DNA of 64,000 nucleotides from RHLJ01 sp965601955 (GCA_965601955.1 OZ271855.1:3410001-3474000), one strand, 5' to 3'. Shown: positions 32,292-41,543, counted from the stretch's first letter. Translations and numbers: made by a program. Notes: a model not told the origin generated them from the sequence alone.

Positions 32292-32296
32292 CCATT

Positions 32297-32656
32297 ATGA
32301 TCCCAGAATTAGGTACCCACTCTACATCTCTTGCAGTAAAAGATATTGCAAGTTCAAAAGCATTTTATGAAAAGCTAGGATTCAGCGCTATAACTGAATA
32401 TGGCTCTATTGAGGAAAAGTGGTTAATCATGCAACGAGGAAATGTGCAGATTGGCTTATTCCAGGATATGTTTGAAGAGAATATTATCACCTTCAATCCT
32501 ACTAATGCACGTGGTATCTATGAAGTGTTGAAAGAAGATGGCTCCATTAATTTCGTAATGGAGTCTGACACAGTAAAAGATGAAAAAGGACCTTGTCATT
32601 TCTGTATTACCGATCCCGACGGCAACCAGATCTTAATAGATCAACATAACGACTAG
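32297..32656 (+). CDS. VOC (glyoxalase/bleomycin-resistance fold) protein 1
   Basis: The 119-residue protein has the beta-alpha-beta-beta-beta repeat of the vicinal oxygen chelate fold: HSTSLAVKDIASSKAFYEKLGF, WLIMQRGNVQIGLFQDMFEE, and CHFCITDPDGNQILIDQH at the end. The final strand keeps the usual metal-Glu position as Asp. Substrate unknown. It is the first of three tandem VOC genes. Confidence 0.85.
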   Translation: MIPELGTHSTSLAVKDIASSKAFYEKLGFSAITEYGSIEEKWLIMQRGNVQIGLFQDMFEENIITFNPTNARGIYEVLKEDGSINFVMESDTVKDEKGPCHFCITDPDGNQILIDQHND

Positions 32657-32663
32657 GAGTAAA

Positions 32664-33029
32664 ATGAATACAGGAACTAATCCAATATCCTTCTTCGAGA
32701 TTGGCTGCAGCAACCAGGGCGAAACATCTGCTTTTTATGAAGCTTGTTTTGACTGGACCATTGCAAGAGCAGATAACATGGACAGCGTTGATACCAGGAA
32801 TGATGACGGCATCAATGGATTTATTACATCATTAGTGACTGAAATTGACCACTACGTCCTATTCTATATCCAGGTTGATGATATTGAAGAAGCTCTTGAG
32901 CGTATCGAAAAAGCAGGCGGAAAGACTAAAGTTCCTCCTATACCTCTCCCAAATGGACAACGCTTTGCCTGGTTTAATGACATTGCCGGCAACACACTAG
33001 GAATAATCACCAAACCCATAGAACAATGA
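32664..33029 (+). CDS. VOC-family protein 2
   Basis: The 121-residue protein is another VOC-fold member: PISFFEIGCSNQGETSAFYE, ACFDWTIARADNMDS, and a second half VLFYIQVDDIEEALERIEKAG followed by LPNGQRFAWFNDIAGNTLGI, the pattern of the glyoxalase-like CFP30/hydroxylase-associated proteins. It differs clearly from its two neighbours, so the three are not recent duplicates. Its stop overlaps the next ATG by four bases. Confidence 0.85.
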   Translation: MNTGTNPISFFEIGCSNQGETSAFYEACFDWTIARADNMDSVDTRNDDGINGFITSLVTEIDHYVLFYIQVDDIEEALERIEKAGGKTKVPPIPLPNGQRFAWFNDIAGNTLGIITKPIEQ

Positions 33030-33454
33030 AACGAAGAGTAACCGGAATCGGAGGAGTATTCCTCAAAGCAGACGACCCTAAAGCCACTAATGAATGGTAT
33101 CTAAAACATCTTGGAATAAAAACGGGGCAATGGGGCGGAACCTTTGAATGGCGCCATGGCGATGATGAGACCAAAAAAGGATTTACAGCCTGGAGTATTT
33201 TTAAAAGTGATACAACCTATACCAATCCAAGCACCAAAGATGCTATGATCAATTACCGGGTAGAAAACCTGGAAGAACTTCTGGAAACTCTCAAAGAAGA
33301 AGGGGTAGAAATAGTCGGAGAAATGGAATCCTTTGAATATGGAAAGTTTGGATGGATTATGGATCCAAACGGATATAAAATCGAGCTTTGGGAACCCAAT
33401 GATATCGAGTACGAGAACATTGGAACAGAAGACGCTCATAATATGATGGGATAG
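33026..33454 (+). CDS. VOC-family protein 3
   Basis: The 142-residue protein has VTGIGGVFLKADDPKATNEW and YLKHLGIKTGQWGGTFEWRH in the first module, and NYRVENLEELLETLKEEGVE, GEMESFEYGKFGWIMDPNG and YKIELWEPND in the second, where the last Glu is a likely metal ligand. It is the third VOC gene and ends the operon, being followed by a strong AT-rich palindrome at 33471. Confidence 0.85.
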   Translation: MKRRVTGIGGVFLKADDPKATNEWYLKHLGIKTGQWGGTFEWRHGDDETKKGFTAWSIFKSDTTYTNPSTKDAMINYRVENLEELLETLKEEGVEIVGEMESFEYGKFGWIMDPNGYKIELWEPNDIEYENIGTEDAHNMMG

Positions 33455-33470
33455 TAGTAATGAAGATGAT

Positions 33471-33509
33471 GGTTATTAGTTATTGGTTATTGACCAATAA
33501 CTAATAACC
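33471..33509. repeat. Perfect AT-rich hairpin between VOC and BASS genes
   Basis: GGTTATTAGTTATTGGT (33471-33487) and its exact reverse complement (33493-33509) flank a 5-base loop. It lies 17 bases after the stop of the last VOC gene and about 60 before the transporter ATG. It may end transcription; no long T-run follows. Confidence 0.7.
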
Positions 33510-33566
33510 AATAACTCTCTTTTAGATGGCGGAGATTCTTATACTTAGCGGTCAAAAAATTGATCT

Positions 33567-34514
33567 ATGCCTCAAAGAGAAGAATCCCAACAGTTTCAGG
33601 TAAAAAATGTAGCGTTCACAATCTCGGTTATTATAGCCGCTTTGTGGGCGCTTCTTTTTCCTTCGCATTTTACAAACTGGGGCAGTTTTAAAGTCAGCTC
33701 TCTCATTATCCCTCTTTTGATGCTCATTATGTTTGGCATGGGCACTACCATGAGTGTTAAAGATTTTGCGGGTGTAATAAAAATGCCCAAGGCCATTTTA
33801 GTGGGATTACTTTGCCAATTTTCTATCATGCCTATCGTTGGATTTTTACTAGTTCTGGTTGCTGATCTCCCTAATGAAATTGCTGCCGGGGTAATTCTGG
33901 TTGGATCATCTCCAAGTGGATTAGCCTCTAATGTGATGAGTTTCATTTCGAAATCTAATCTTGCCCTTTCTATTACCTTAACTGCTTGTGCAACGGTAAT
34001 CGCTCCTTTCTCTACTCCTTTACTTATGAAGTTATTAGCCAGCAGCTATGTGCCCATTGATGCATTAGCTATGCTTTGGAGTATTACAAAGATAGTCTTG
34101 CTACCCATTATCGGAGGACTGATTTTTAATCACTTCTTATATGAGCGGTTTAAAATCTTCGAAAAAATCATGCCTGTCTTTTCCATGGTAGGAATCACAT
34201 TTATCATTGCTATCATTACCGCTTCGGGAAGAGATTCTATTCTTTCTATAGGATTCCTTTTGATCGGAATTGTACTCCTTCATAACTCAATAGGATATGT
34301 GTTGGGATATGGATTAAGCTCTTTGCTGGGCATGGACAAGAAATCTGCTCGCACGATCGCTTTCGAAGTTGGGCTCCAAAATTCTGGCCTTGCTTCGGGA
34401 ATAGCTGTGGAGATGGGTAAGATTGCTACTATGGGATTGGCTCCGGCACTTTTCAGTATTATTCAAAATGTAACGGGTTCAATGCTAGCAGGGTTCTGGA
34501 GAAGAGAAAAGTAG
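33567..34514 (+). CDS. Bile acid:sodium symporter (BASS) family transporter
   Basis: The 315-residue protein has about nine hydrophobic helices and the BASS family motifs: MFGMGTTMSVKDFAGVIKMP, GVILVGSSPSGLASNVMSFI with the unwound crossing-helix segment, and FEVGLQNSGLASGIAVEM, the second conserved crossover. By family it moves an organic anion (bile acid, pantoate or other) with sodium. Substrate cannot be inferred. The gene follows the VOC run after the AT-rich hairpin. Confidence 0.9.
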   Translation: MPQREESQQFQVKNVAFTISVIIAALWALLFPSHFTNWGSFKVSSLIIPLLMLIMFGMGTTMSVKDFAGVIKMPKAILVGLLCQFSIMPIVGFLLVLVADLPNEIAAGVILVGSSPSGLASNVMSFISKSNLALSITLTACATVIAPFSTPLLMKLLASSYVPIDALAMLWSITKIVLLPIIGGLIFNHFLYERFKIFEKIMPVFSMVGITFIIAIITASGRDSILSIGFLLIGIVLLHNSIGYVLGYGLSSLLGMDKKSARTIAFEVGLQNSGLASGIAVEMGKIATMGLAPALFSIIQNVTGSMLAGFWRREK

Positions 34515-34642
34515 TTGTTAACTCTAGGTGATGTTTGTTAAGAACTTGTAAAATCGTACAAAAGTGGAATTTTCTTTGTCACTTTTTTGCGATTCCTCTC
34601 GTCATACAGTCGGTCATCAGAAATCACAAGAGGTTTATCACC

Positions 34643-34828
34643 ATGGAATTTTCAAAATACATCATCACTATCGTTCTTGCTATTACCCTATTTGGAATTT
34701 TGGGCGGATTTGAAACCGGTATCACTTTAGGCGAAATGACCCTTAGAGCTGTATTTACCGGACTTATTATTGCGACCTTGTTAGTGTTAAAAGAGGCAAA
34801 GACAGCACTCTTTAACAAGATTAGTTAG
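34643..34828 (+). CDS. Small two-helix membrane protein (61 aa)
   Basis: ATG 34643 (with an AGAGG motif nine bases upstream) begins a 61-residue protein with two hydrophobic segments (YIITIVLAITLFGILGGF, LRAVFTGLIIATLLVL). A longer in-frame start at 34535 would add an uncharacteristic leader. No family is recognised. A clear terminator (34853-34884) follows its stop. Confidence 0.6.
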   Translation: MEFSKYIITIVLAITLFGILGGFETGITLGEMTLRAVFTGLIIATLLVLKEAKTALFNKIS

Positions 34829-34852
34829 TTAGAAAACCTATCGTAAATTAAT

Positions 34853-34884
34853 GGTTTCGTTCCTGACCGAGCGAAACCTTTTTT
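34853..34884 (+). terminator. Rho-independent terminator after the small membrane protein gene
   Basis: GGTTTCG (34853-34859) pairs with CGAAACC (34872-34878) around a 12-base loop and is followed by TTTTTT. It separates the small membrane protein from the next gene at 34927. Confidence 0.75.
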
Positions 34885-34926
34885 ATTTCCATTCGTGCTT
34901 AGAGTGTTGCAACAAATTTTCTGATC

Positions 34927-35250
34927 ATGAAAAACTCTAAAGCTTTCTTCCTCGTTGGCGCTGCAATTCTATTTCTCTGGATTATTGGGGGCTTTAACCC
35001 CTGGATAAGCTGGGAACAACGCCTTTTTAAAATTGCAATTGTTGGAATCCTTACCTGGGTTGCATGGATTCTAAAAAACTCTAAAAAGAAAGGCAGGCGT
35101 ACTACAGGCTTAATCGTGGTCTTACTTCTTGCTACTGGTGCCGCTTTTGCTGAGCCTTATGCTTCCAACCTTTTATTCGATCGACATCATCATACCTTCG
35201 ATTTTGTAAAAGGAAAGAATCACTACCATTATTCTACCTGCGATAAATAA
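34927..35250 (+). CDS. Membrane protein of unknown function with His-rich tail
   Basis: The 107-residue protein has three hydrophobic helices (FFLVGAAILFLWIIGGF, FKIAIVGILTWVAWILK, GLIVVLLLATGAAFAEPY) and a polar C-terminus DRHHHTFDFVKGKNHYHYST with a Cys (CDK). Several His residues and one Cys in the tail could bind a metal, which is only a suggestion. No family recognised. It has about 40 bases of leader after the terminator at 34853-34884. Confidence 0.6.
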   Translation: MKNSKAFFLVGAAILFLWIIGGFNPWISWEQRLFKIAIVGILTWVAWILKNSKKKGRRTTGLIVVLLLATGAAFAEPYASNLLFDRHHHTFDFVKGKNHYHYSTCDK

Positions 35251-35317
35251 CACAAAGAAAGATTTCATAATCTCGAAATAAAGCTTTTCATTAGTGCTCG
35301 AACTAAACGACGCATTA

Positions 35318-36169
35318 ATGAAATCTTTCTATCTCTCCTGTATTCTTCTTTTTCTTTTATCTATTCCAGTTGATGCACAAAAAGCCGTGACAGCTGGCCC
35401 TGAAAACGGTTCATTAGTTATTATTGGTGGAGGCAGAACACCAGATGTAATTATCGAAAGATTTATGGAATTAGCAGGAGGACTGGATGCTCCAATCGTA
35501 GTTATTCCTACAGCTTCAGGTTCTGACAACATCACTCAAAACTCTGGAGGAGCACAGGCATTAAGAAATTTCGGAGCTACCAATGTCACCGTGTTACATA
35601 CGCGTGATCCAAAGGAAGCCGATACTGATGCTTTTATTGAACCTCTCGAAACCGCAGCGGGCGTGTTTTTTGGAGGAGGGCGCCAATGGCGGCTTGTTGA
35701 TGCTTATGCAGGTACAAAAACGGAAGCTGCTTTTTGGCAAGTTCTTGAACGAGGAGGAGTAATCGGAGGGTCTTCTGCGGGCGCTACCATCCAGGGTTCA
35801 TATTTGGCAAGAGGAGATACCAGAACCAACCAAATTATGATGGGTGATCATGAGGAGGGCTTTGGCTTTGTGAAGAATATTGCCATCGACCAACATGTGA
35901 TTGCACGTAACCGTCATTTTGATATGTTTGATATCCTCAAAAACCGCCCCGAGCTGCTTGGTATCAGTGTTGATGAAGGCACGGCAGCTGTTGTTCAGGG
36001 AAATGAGTTTGAAGTGATCGGCGATAGTTATGTCATCATTTTTGATGGTACGTTTTGGTCCAGGGAAGGAAGTTCTCAAAAAACCCTTCCTCCAGGTAAT
36101 GAACTATTTTATTTCCTCCGTCCTGGCGATAAGTACGACATGGAAAATCGCACGGTAATTGATGACTAA
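35318..36169 (+). CDS. Secreted cyanophycinase-like S51 peptidase
   Basis: I use ATG 35318, because it gives a signal peptide (MKSFYLSCILLFLLSIPVDAQ); a GTG eight codons upstream is possible. The mature protein matches cyanophycinase: GPENGSLVIIGGGRTPDVI, IVVIPTASGSDN, AAGVFFGGGRQWRLVDAY, and the catalytic nucleophile in GVIGGSSAGATIQGSYLARG (Ser of GxSAG). These enzymes are Ser peptidases of family S51 that release beta-Asp-Arg dipeptides from cyanophycin or process isoaspartyl peptides. Export would fit scavenging of external polymer. The stop overlaps the next gene's start region. Confidence 0.88.
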   Translation: MKSFYLSCILLFLLSIPVDAQKAVTAGPENGSLVIIGGGRTPDVIIERFMELAGGLDAPIVVIPTASGSDNITQNSGGAQALRNFGATNVTVLHTRDPKEADTDAFIEPLETAAGVFFGGGRQWRLVDAYAGTKTEAAFWQVLERGGVIGGSSAGATIQGSYLARGDTRTNQIMMGDHEEGFGFVKNIAIDQHVIARNRHFDMFDILKNRPELLGISVDEGTAAVVQGNEFEVIGDSYVIIFDGTFWSREGSSQKTLPPGNELFYFLRPGDKYDMENRTVIDD

Positions 36170-36683
36170 ACTTACTCTTAGGCCCGCTAATCTTGAGGAT
36201 GTTCCAACACTCGAACATTGGGATAAACAGCTTCATGTTATTGCTGCTTCAGGCGATGATGACGAGTGGGAATGGAAAGAAGAAATAACCAAAAACTCTC
36301 CTTTTGTAGAGTTATTCATTGCCATGTTAGAAGATCGCCCCATAGGAATGATTCAGATCATTGATCCCGCTAACGAAGAAACCCATTACTGGGGAAAGGT
36401 AGAACAAAATCTCCGAGCTATTGATATCTGGATTGGCGAAGCCGATGACCTGGGAAAAGGATATGGGACAGAAATGATGAACCTGGCATTTGATTATTGC
36501 TTTTCCAAGCCCGAGGTGACAGCTATCATCATCGATCCTTTAGCATCCAATACAAATGCCCTTCGATTCTACAAACGCCTCGGTTTTGAGTTTGTTGAAT
36601 ACCGCACCTTTGGGGAGGATGAATGTGAAGTACTCCGGCTCGAAAGAAAACGATGGAGTACTATTTCATCTCAAAGTACTTGA
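36162..36683 (+). CDS. GNAT-family N-acetyltransferase (AAC(6')-like)
   Basis: Starting at ATG 36162, the 173-residue protein resembles the aminoglycoside 6'-N-acetyltransferase-like GNATs: LTLRPANLEDVPTLEHWDKQ, RAIDIWIGEADDLGKGYGTEM with the acetyl-CoA loop, and ITAIIIDPLASNTNALRFYKRLG as in that group (residues 116-139 region; the match is to the family pattern IDPxxxNxxAIxxYxxxGF). It overlaps the preceding peptidase gene by eight bases and, at its 3' end, overlaps the convergent carboxypeptidase gene by 23 bases. A resistance role is not implied. Confidence 0.82.
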   Translation: MTKLTLRPANLEDVPTLEHWDKQLHVIAASGDDDEWEWKEEITKNSPFVELFIAMLEDRPIGMIQIIDPANEETHYWGKVEQNLRAIDIWIGEADDLGKGYGTEMMNLAFDYCFSKPEVTAIIIDPLASNTNALRFYKRLGFEFVEYRTFGEDECEVLRLERKRWSTISSQST

Positions 36684-38280
36684 ACACTGGGTATTCCACA
36701 GTTTCAGTTCCTACTCTATTAGCCTCAAGATATTCGTCAAAAAAGTTCCAGGTAACTAATCCGTCATCTGATTGAGGTTCAAGAGCATAAAAAATCAAAT
36801 TAGCCAACGGTTGTGCCAGATCAATCCAATAATCCCCTGGTTCAAAGGTTTTAGTAGCTGCTTTAAATTCACCATGAATGGTAGCCATATAATGTCCTTC
36901 GAACATTCGTCCCGCTTTTGTAAGTGAGTCCGCCCAAAATTCTTCCCCAATAGCTTCAACCGGATTGTCTAACACCTCAACTTCTGCTCCTAATTTCTGC
37001 AAATGCTCGGCGATATAATCAAACTCAGCAGGAATCAAGTAACCCCTTGGGAGGGTTGCTTCAACGATTGCTTCAAAGCCACTATAGTTCTGGATACCCT
37101 CTAAAGTGATAATGCGTTGTCCCCGCACTAATCGGGTTTGCCCTAAGGAATCGGTGTATGGGATATACTCATAGGTACGGTAATCCGGGATATCCTCGAG
37201 ATAAACCATTTGATATCGCACACCTTTTTTTACTGTACCCGCTCCTTCCAATACCAAATTGATTGCATCAGCTTCTGCTTCATTATTAATTTGTACAATT
37301 TCCTGGGCGTTATTATTGCTGAACTCCAGAATCTCAGCAACAAAAGCATGTGTGGAGCTCATTCGTTGATAAAACCGCTCATGTGCGAAGGCTTCACTCA
37401 AGATTCCAATTTTATTTCGAAGCCCCATTTGATTCACCAAATACCTTGGGTGGTGGTTATAGGTATAGATTTGAGTAACCGGCCAGCCCGCTCTTAGGTT
37501 ATGATATCCATAAGGCCCTAGATGGATATTGTATTTTTCGAAAACCGCATCGGTAACTTCAGGTAACAATCTATCCCAGGTTAAATCATAGGGACCTTTC
37601 TCCCCCGCGTAATGGTAGCTGGGTGCCCAGGTGAGGGAATATCCATGCCAGGTCCCATTGGTGGTATGCAGATCGACAAACATTTCCGGATCCCACTTCA
37701 TCATCACATGTTCGATCATTGCCTGAGTTTCGAAGGCTTCCATCTTGATGCCATCTCGGTTTAAATCCCAACCCTGACTATTTGCCCGAACCCCGGTCAA
37801 TTCCGGGCTCCCTTCCTGCGACCGACGCGTTTGTACCCCTAAATTATCATTTGAATCGGTGTTGTAAATAGGAGCGAATACTAAAATCTGGTTGTCGAGT
37901 AGATGCTTTTTATCCCCAAACAGAATTTCACGCATTAAAATGAGCATGATCTCTTTCCCTTCTACTTCCCCAGAGTGAATATTCCCCTGGATATACATCA
38001 CCGGTTTTCCAGAAGCTACAGCTTCTTCAGGGGTAGAAATTTTTGGATCAGCCATTACCACTACCGGAATTTCCCGGCCTTCCAGACTGGTACCCATCGA
38101 TTCTACGTGCACCAAATCAGATTTTGACTGTACTGATTCGATGTATTGCATTACTTCGGCATATAGTGAAGTACGGGCATATTGAGTTTTTTCCGGAACC
38201 GTGAGCAGGTCTTCTGACCATTGCGCATAAGCTGAAATCGTGACCAGGCTAAATAGAAGAAGAGCAATAAAATGTTTCAT
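36661..38280 (-). CDS. M14-family zinc carboxypeptidase, secreted
   Basis: ATG 38280 gives 539 residues with signal peptide MKHFIALLLFSLVTISAYAQ; an upstream in-frame extension is not credible. The catalytic zinc motif of M14 peptidases is seen in GNIHSGEVEGKE (His and Glu ligands), the third ligand in DLHTTNGTWHGY, and substrate-binding Arg/Asn in QGWDLNRDG. A later ILSEAFAHERFYQ is typical of the Bacteroidota carboxypeptidase A-like group. It should remove C-terminal residues of peptides in the periplasm or outside. Its 3' end overlaps the GNAT gene on the other strand by 23 bases. Confidence 0.88.
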   Translation of the reverse strand: MKHFIALLLFSLVTISAYAQWSEDLLTVPEKTQYARTSLYAEVMQYIESVQSKSDLVHVESMGTSLEGREIPVVVMADPKISTPEEAVASGKPVMYIQGNIHSGEVEGKEIMLILMREILFGDKKHLLDNQILVFAPIYNTDSNDNLGVQTRRSQEGSPELTGVRANSQGWDLNRDGIKMEAFETQAMIEHVMMKWDPEMFVDLHTTNGTWHGYSLTWAPSYHYAGEKGPYDLTWDRLLPEVTDAVFEKYNIHLGPYGYHNLRAGWPVTQIYTYNHHPRYLVNQMGLRNKIGILSEAFAHERFYQRMSSTHAFVAEILEFSNNNAQEIVQINNEAEADAINLVLEGAGTVKKGVRYQMVYLEDIPDYRTYEYIPYTDSLGQTRLVRGQRIITLEGIQNYSGFEAIVEATLPRGYLIPAEFDYIAEHLQKLGAEVEVLDNPVEAIGEEFWADSLTKAGRMFEGHYMATIHGEFKAATKTFEPGDYWIDLAQPLANLIFYALEPQSDDGLVTWNFFDEYLEANRVGTETVEYPVFKYFEMK

Positions 38281-38455
38281 TAGTATGAATTGAATTCGGC
38301 AAAGTATAAAGAAATGAAGTGTAAAGAGGTTTAAAGAAATTTTGGAAACAAACACCCTAGTTTTGCCAAACCCTCACCTTAGGTTTTAGCATCAAAATGC
38401 GATCCACATTCATTATCAATCAAGAGATATTTTGGGAAACCTAACAAGAGATAAC

Positions 38456-38845
38456 ATGACTAAACTATTCCCCATTCTTTTAATCCTTCTTATCAGCTGT
38501 ACTTCTGAAAGTTCTCAGGACTTTGTTGAATCAGAATATTCCGGAGTGTTTACAAGAGTAAGCCTTGATGGAGCTCACATTCCCTCAACCGTATTTTTAA
38601 CTCTAAAAAACGGAACATTCACAGGAACCAGCTCTTCTAGTAATTACCCTGCGATATGCACCGGTAACTATGAGATTAACGATTCCAAGATACTCTTCAC
38701 CAACTCTTGCGCATTCACCGCAGATTTTGACTGGCGTCTTATTCTGAGTGGTGAATTTGACTATGAAGTAGATGGCGATAACCTGAAAATCTCAAGAAGC
38801 TACGATTCTAAAACTTTTGATCAGTATAGCCTGACAAGAGAGTGA
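38456..38845 (+). CDS. Small lipoprotein of unknown function
   Basis: From ATG 38456 the 129-residue product has a lipoprotein signal (MTKLFPILLILLISC with the Cys at residue 15). The mature part is beta-rich (YSGVFTRVSLDGAHIPSTVF, LTLKNGTFTGTSSSS, YEINDSKILFTNSCAFTADF), like lipocalin-type lipoproteins. No family is recognised. It is convergent with clpB, and the AT-rich hairpin 38871-38908 lies between the stops. Confidence 0.7.
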   Translation: MTKLFPILLILLISCTSESSQDFVESEYSGVFTRVSLDGAHIPSTVFLTLKNGTFTGTSSSSNYPAICTGNYEINDSKILFTNSCAFTADFDWRLILSGEFDYEVDGDNLKISRSYDSKTFDQYSLTRE

Positions 38846-38870
38846 GCATAAGGTGTTAGAGTTAGAGAGG

Positions 38871-38908
38871 ATTGAAAATTGTTAATTAATCAATTGATAA
38901 TTTTCAAT
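38871..38908. repeat. AT-rich inverted repeat containing the clpB stop codon
   Basis: ATTGAAAATT (38871-38880) and AATTTTCAAT (38899-38908) form an inverted repeat around an AT-only loop with a further partial palindrome inside. The clpB stop codon (38904-38906) lies within the right arm. It probably helps end both convergent transcripts. Confidence 0.55.
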
Positions 38909-41543
38909 TTTCCTCCACCCACTCTTCCACATCACTAACGACTTCTGCAAAGGTAATTCCTTCTCCGGATTTGTTTAGAGATGCCTCGTACTCAACCGGA
39001 GCATCAGAATCTCTCATAATCAACTGAGTTGCCAAGGTATTAGTAATGTGCTGTTGGATCACTCTTTTTAAAGGGCGAGCTCCATATACAGGATCATATC
39101 CACGGGCAGCCAGCCAATCTTTCACCGAATCTGGAATCGCGAGTCTAACCTTGTTCTTCTCCAGTAACTGGTGAACTCTTTTTAGTTGTATGTCCACAAT
39201 CTGGCGAATGTGTTCCTTTCCTAAAGGATGGAATACAATGATATCATCTACCCTGTTCAGGAATTCCGGGCGAATGGTCAGCTTAAGCTGGTCAATCAAC
39301 TGCTGCTGGAGCTTTTCATATTGCTCATCACTCAGCTCTCCCTTGCTCTTCTCCATTTCGTTCACAATCAAATGAGACCCAATATTGGAGGTCATAATAA
39401 TGATAGTATTCTTGAAATCGACGGTCACTCCTTTGTTATCGGTGAGCCTTCCCTCGTCTAGCACCTGGAGCAGGATATTAAATACATCCGGGTGTGCTTT
39501 TTCGATTTCATCCAGCAAAATCACTGAATAGGGATGTCTTCGAGCTGCTTCGGTAAGCTGTCCACCTTCATCATAACCCACATAGCCCGGAGGGGGACCA
39601 ATCAGCCGGCTTACACTATGCTTTTCCATGTACTCGCTCATATCAATCCGAATCATGGCATTCGCATCATTGAATAAAAACTCAGCCAATGAACGGGCCA
39701 ATTCCGTTTTACCTACTCCAGTTGAACCCAAGAAGAAGAAAGAACCGATAGGCCGGTCTTCATCTTGTAATCCAGCCCTGGAACGACGAACAGCATTAGC
39801 TATCGCTTCAATCCCTTTATCCTGGCCGATGACCCTCTTGTGAAGTTCTTCTTCCAGTAATAGCAACTTTTGACGTTCGCTTTCGAGCATACGTTTTACT
39901 GGAATGCCTGTCCACCGAGCGACAATGTCAGCAATGTCTTCTCCGTCCACTTCCTCTTTGAGCAATGCTTTTCGCTCCTGCATTTCATCTAACTGAACTT
40001 TTGCTGCTTCAAGATCTCTTTCTAACTGAGTAATGGTTCCATAACGAAGCTCCGCAACCTTCTCATAATCTCCAGAGCGTTCAGCTTTGTCCGCTTCATT
40101 CCTGGTAGTCTCTATGGCTTGTTTAAGTTCACGCGCTTTTTGAATGAGATCACGTTCCTGTTCCCACTGAACGCGCATGCTGTTTCGCTCTTCCTCTAAA
40201 TTAGCCAGCTCTTTTTCAATCCCTTTGATTTTGGACTGGTCTTTTTCTCGTTTCAAAGCTTCTCTTTCAATTTCCAACTGTCTGATCTGACGCTCTATTC
40301 CGTCCAGTTCTTCCGGGAGAGAGTCTATCTGTAATCGTAACCTGGAAGCAGCTTCATCAATAAGGTCAATAGCTTTATCCGGAAGAAAGCGATCGGAGAT
40401 ATAACGATGGGAAAGCTCAGCGGCTGCGGTAATGGCGGCGTCAGTAATTCTTACCCCATGGTGCACCTCATAACGCTCCTGTAATCCACGAAGAATGGAA
40501 ACGGTATCTTCTACTGATGGTTCTCCAACTAACACCGTTTGTAATCGGCGCTCAAGTGCTTTGTCCTTTTCAATATATTTTCGGTATTCATCCAGAGTTG
40601 TGGCACCGATCGCATGCATCTCTCCCCTGGCTAGCGCCGGCTTCAAGATATTAGCTGCATCCATGGAGCCTTCTGCCGAACCTGCTCCAACCAATGTGTG
40701 GATTTCATCAATGAAGAGAATGAGTTCTCCATCCGATTCCGTCACCTCTTTAACTACCGCTTTTAGGCGTTCCTCAAATTCTCCTCTAAATTTGGTTCCT
40801 GCTACAAGAGCGCCCATATCCAACGCCACAATACGCTTTGATTTAAGACCTTCCGGTACATCCCCTCTTACAATACGAAGTGCCATGCCTTCGGCAATAG
40901 CTGTTTTACCTACCCCTGGTTCACCGATTAGTACCGGGTTGTTTTTGGTACGACGAGTAAGGATTTGCATTACCCTTCGTATTTCCTGGTCTCTACCAAT
41001 TACGGGATCTAGTTTATTTTTCTCCGCTAGTTCGTTCAAGTCCCGCGCATATCTTTTTAGTGCTCCATAGCGGCTTTCTGCATTTGGGTCATCTACTGTT
41101 TGCCCTCCACGAACGTCGTTCAGTACTTTTAGGATATTATCTTTGGTTACCCCTTGATCATTTAATACATCGGCGATCTCCCCTTTGGTTTGAACCAACC
41201 CTAACAACACATGTTCTGAGCTGATGTACTCGTCTCCCAAAGCTGTCGATTCTTTTTGTGCTAAATCAAACGCTTCTTTTGCAAGCGGTGATAGATACTG
41301 ACCGGATACCGATGCTCCCTGAACCTTAGGAAGCTTTTGAAGAATGGAGTCGGTGGTCACTTCTACTACCTTGAAGCTTGCACCTAACTTGTTAAGTAAT
41401 GTGATTACGATATTATCGGCATCGATTAAAAATGCCTTTAACACATGAGCTGGCTCCAAGGCCTGGTTATTCTCCGATTGGGCTAATTCCAGTGCTTTTT
41501 GAATGGTCTCCTGAGCCTTAAGAGTGAATTTATTTAAATTCAT
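38904..41543 (-). CDS. clpB: ATP-dependent disaggregase ClpB
   Basis: The 879-residue protein is a full-length ClpB: Clp N-domain repeats (about 1-145), NBD1 with Walker A GEPGVGKTAIAEG and FIDEIHTLVGAG, a long coiled-coil middle domain (about 400-530, ERQIRQLEIEREALKREKDQ to LEEERNSMRVQWEQ), and NBD2 with GSTGVGKTELARSLAEF and VILLDEIEKAHPDVFNILLQVL, ending in the ClpB C-domain YDPVYGARPLKRVIQ. The length and coiled-coil region distinguish it from ClpA/C. It extracts polypeptides from aggregates with DnaK. It lies upstream of no obvious operon partner; an uncharacterised zinc-ribbon gene diverges from its start. Confidence 0.97.
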   Translation of the reverse strand: MNLNKFTLKAQETIQKALELAQSENNQALEPAHVLKAFLIDADNIVITLLNKLGASFKVVEVTTDSILQKLPKVQGASVSGQYLSPLAKEAFDLAQKESTALGDEYISSEHVLLGLVQTKGEIADVLNDQGVTKDNILKVLNDVRGGQTVDDPNAESRYGALKRYARDLNELAEKNKLDPVIGRDQEIRRVMQILTRRTKNNPVLIGEPGVGKTAIAEGMALRIVRGDVPEGLKSKRIVALDMGALVAGTKFRGEFEERLKAVVKEVTESDGELILFIDEIHTLVGAGSAEGSMDAANILKPALARGEMHAIGATTLDEYRKYIEKDKALERRLQTVLVGEPSVEDTVSILRGLQERYEVHHGVRITDAAITAAAELSHRYISDRFLPDKAIDLIDEAASRLRLQIDSLPEELDGIERQIRQLEIEREALKREKDQSKIKGIEKELANLEEERNSMRVQWEQERDLIQKARELKQAIETTRNEADKAERSGDYEKVAELRYGTITQLERDLEAAKVQLDEMQERKALLKEEVDGEDIADIVARWTGIPVKRMLESERQKLLLLEEELHKRVIGQDKGIEAIANAVRRSRAGLQDEDRPIGSFFFLGSTGVGKTELARSLAEFLFNDANAMIRIDMSEYMEKHSVSRLIGPPPGYVGYDEGGQLTEAARRHPYSVILLDEIEKAHPDVFNILLQVLDEGRLTDNKGVTVDFKNTIIIMTSNIGSHLIVNEMEKSKGELSDEQYEKLQQQLIDQLKLTIRPEFLNRVDDIIVFHPLGKEHIRQIVDIQLKRVHQLLEKNKVRLAIPDSVKDWLAARGYDPVYGARPLKRVIQQHITNTLATQLIMRDSDAPVEYEASLNKSGEGITFAEVVSDVEEWVEEN

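Noticed and set aside
40495..41070. 191-codon open frame on the plus strand opposite clpB
   Set aside because: It lies entirely within the conserved clpB coding region, has no family features and arises from codon bias on the other strand.
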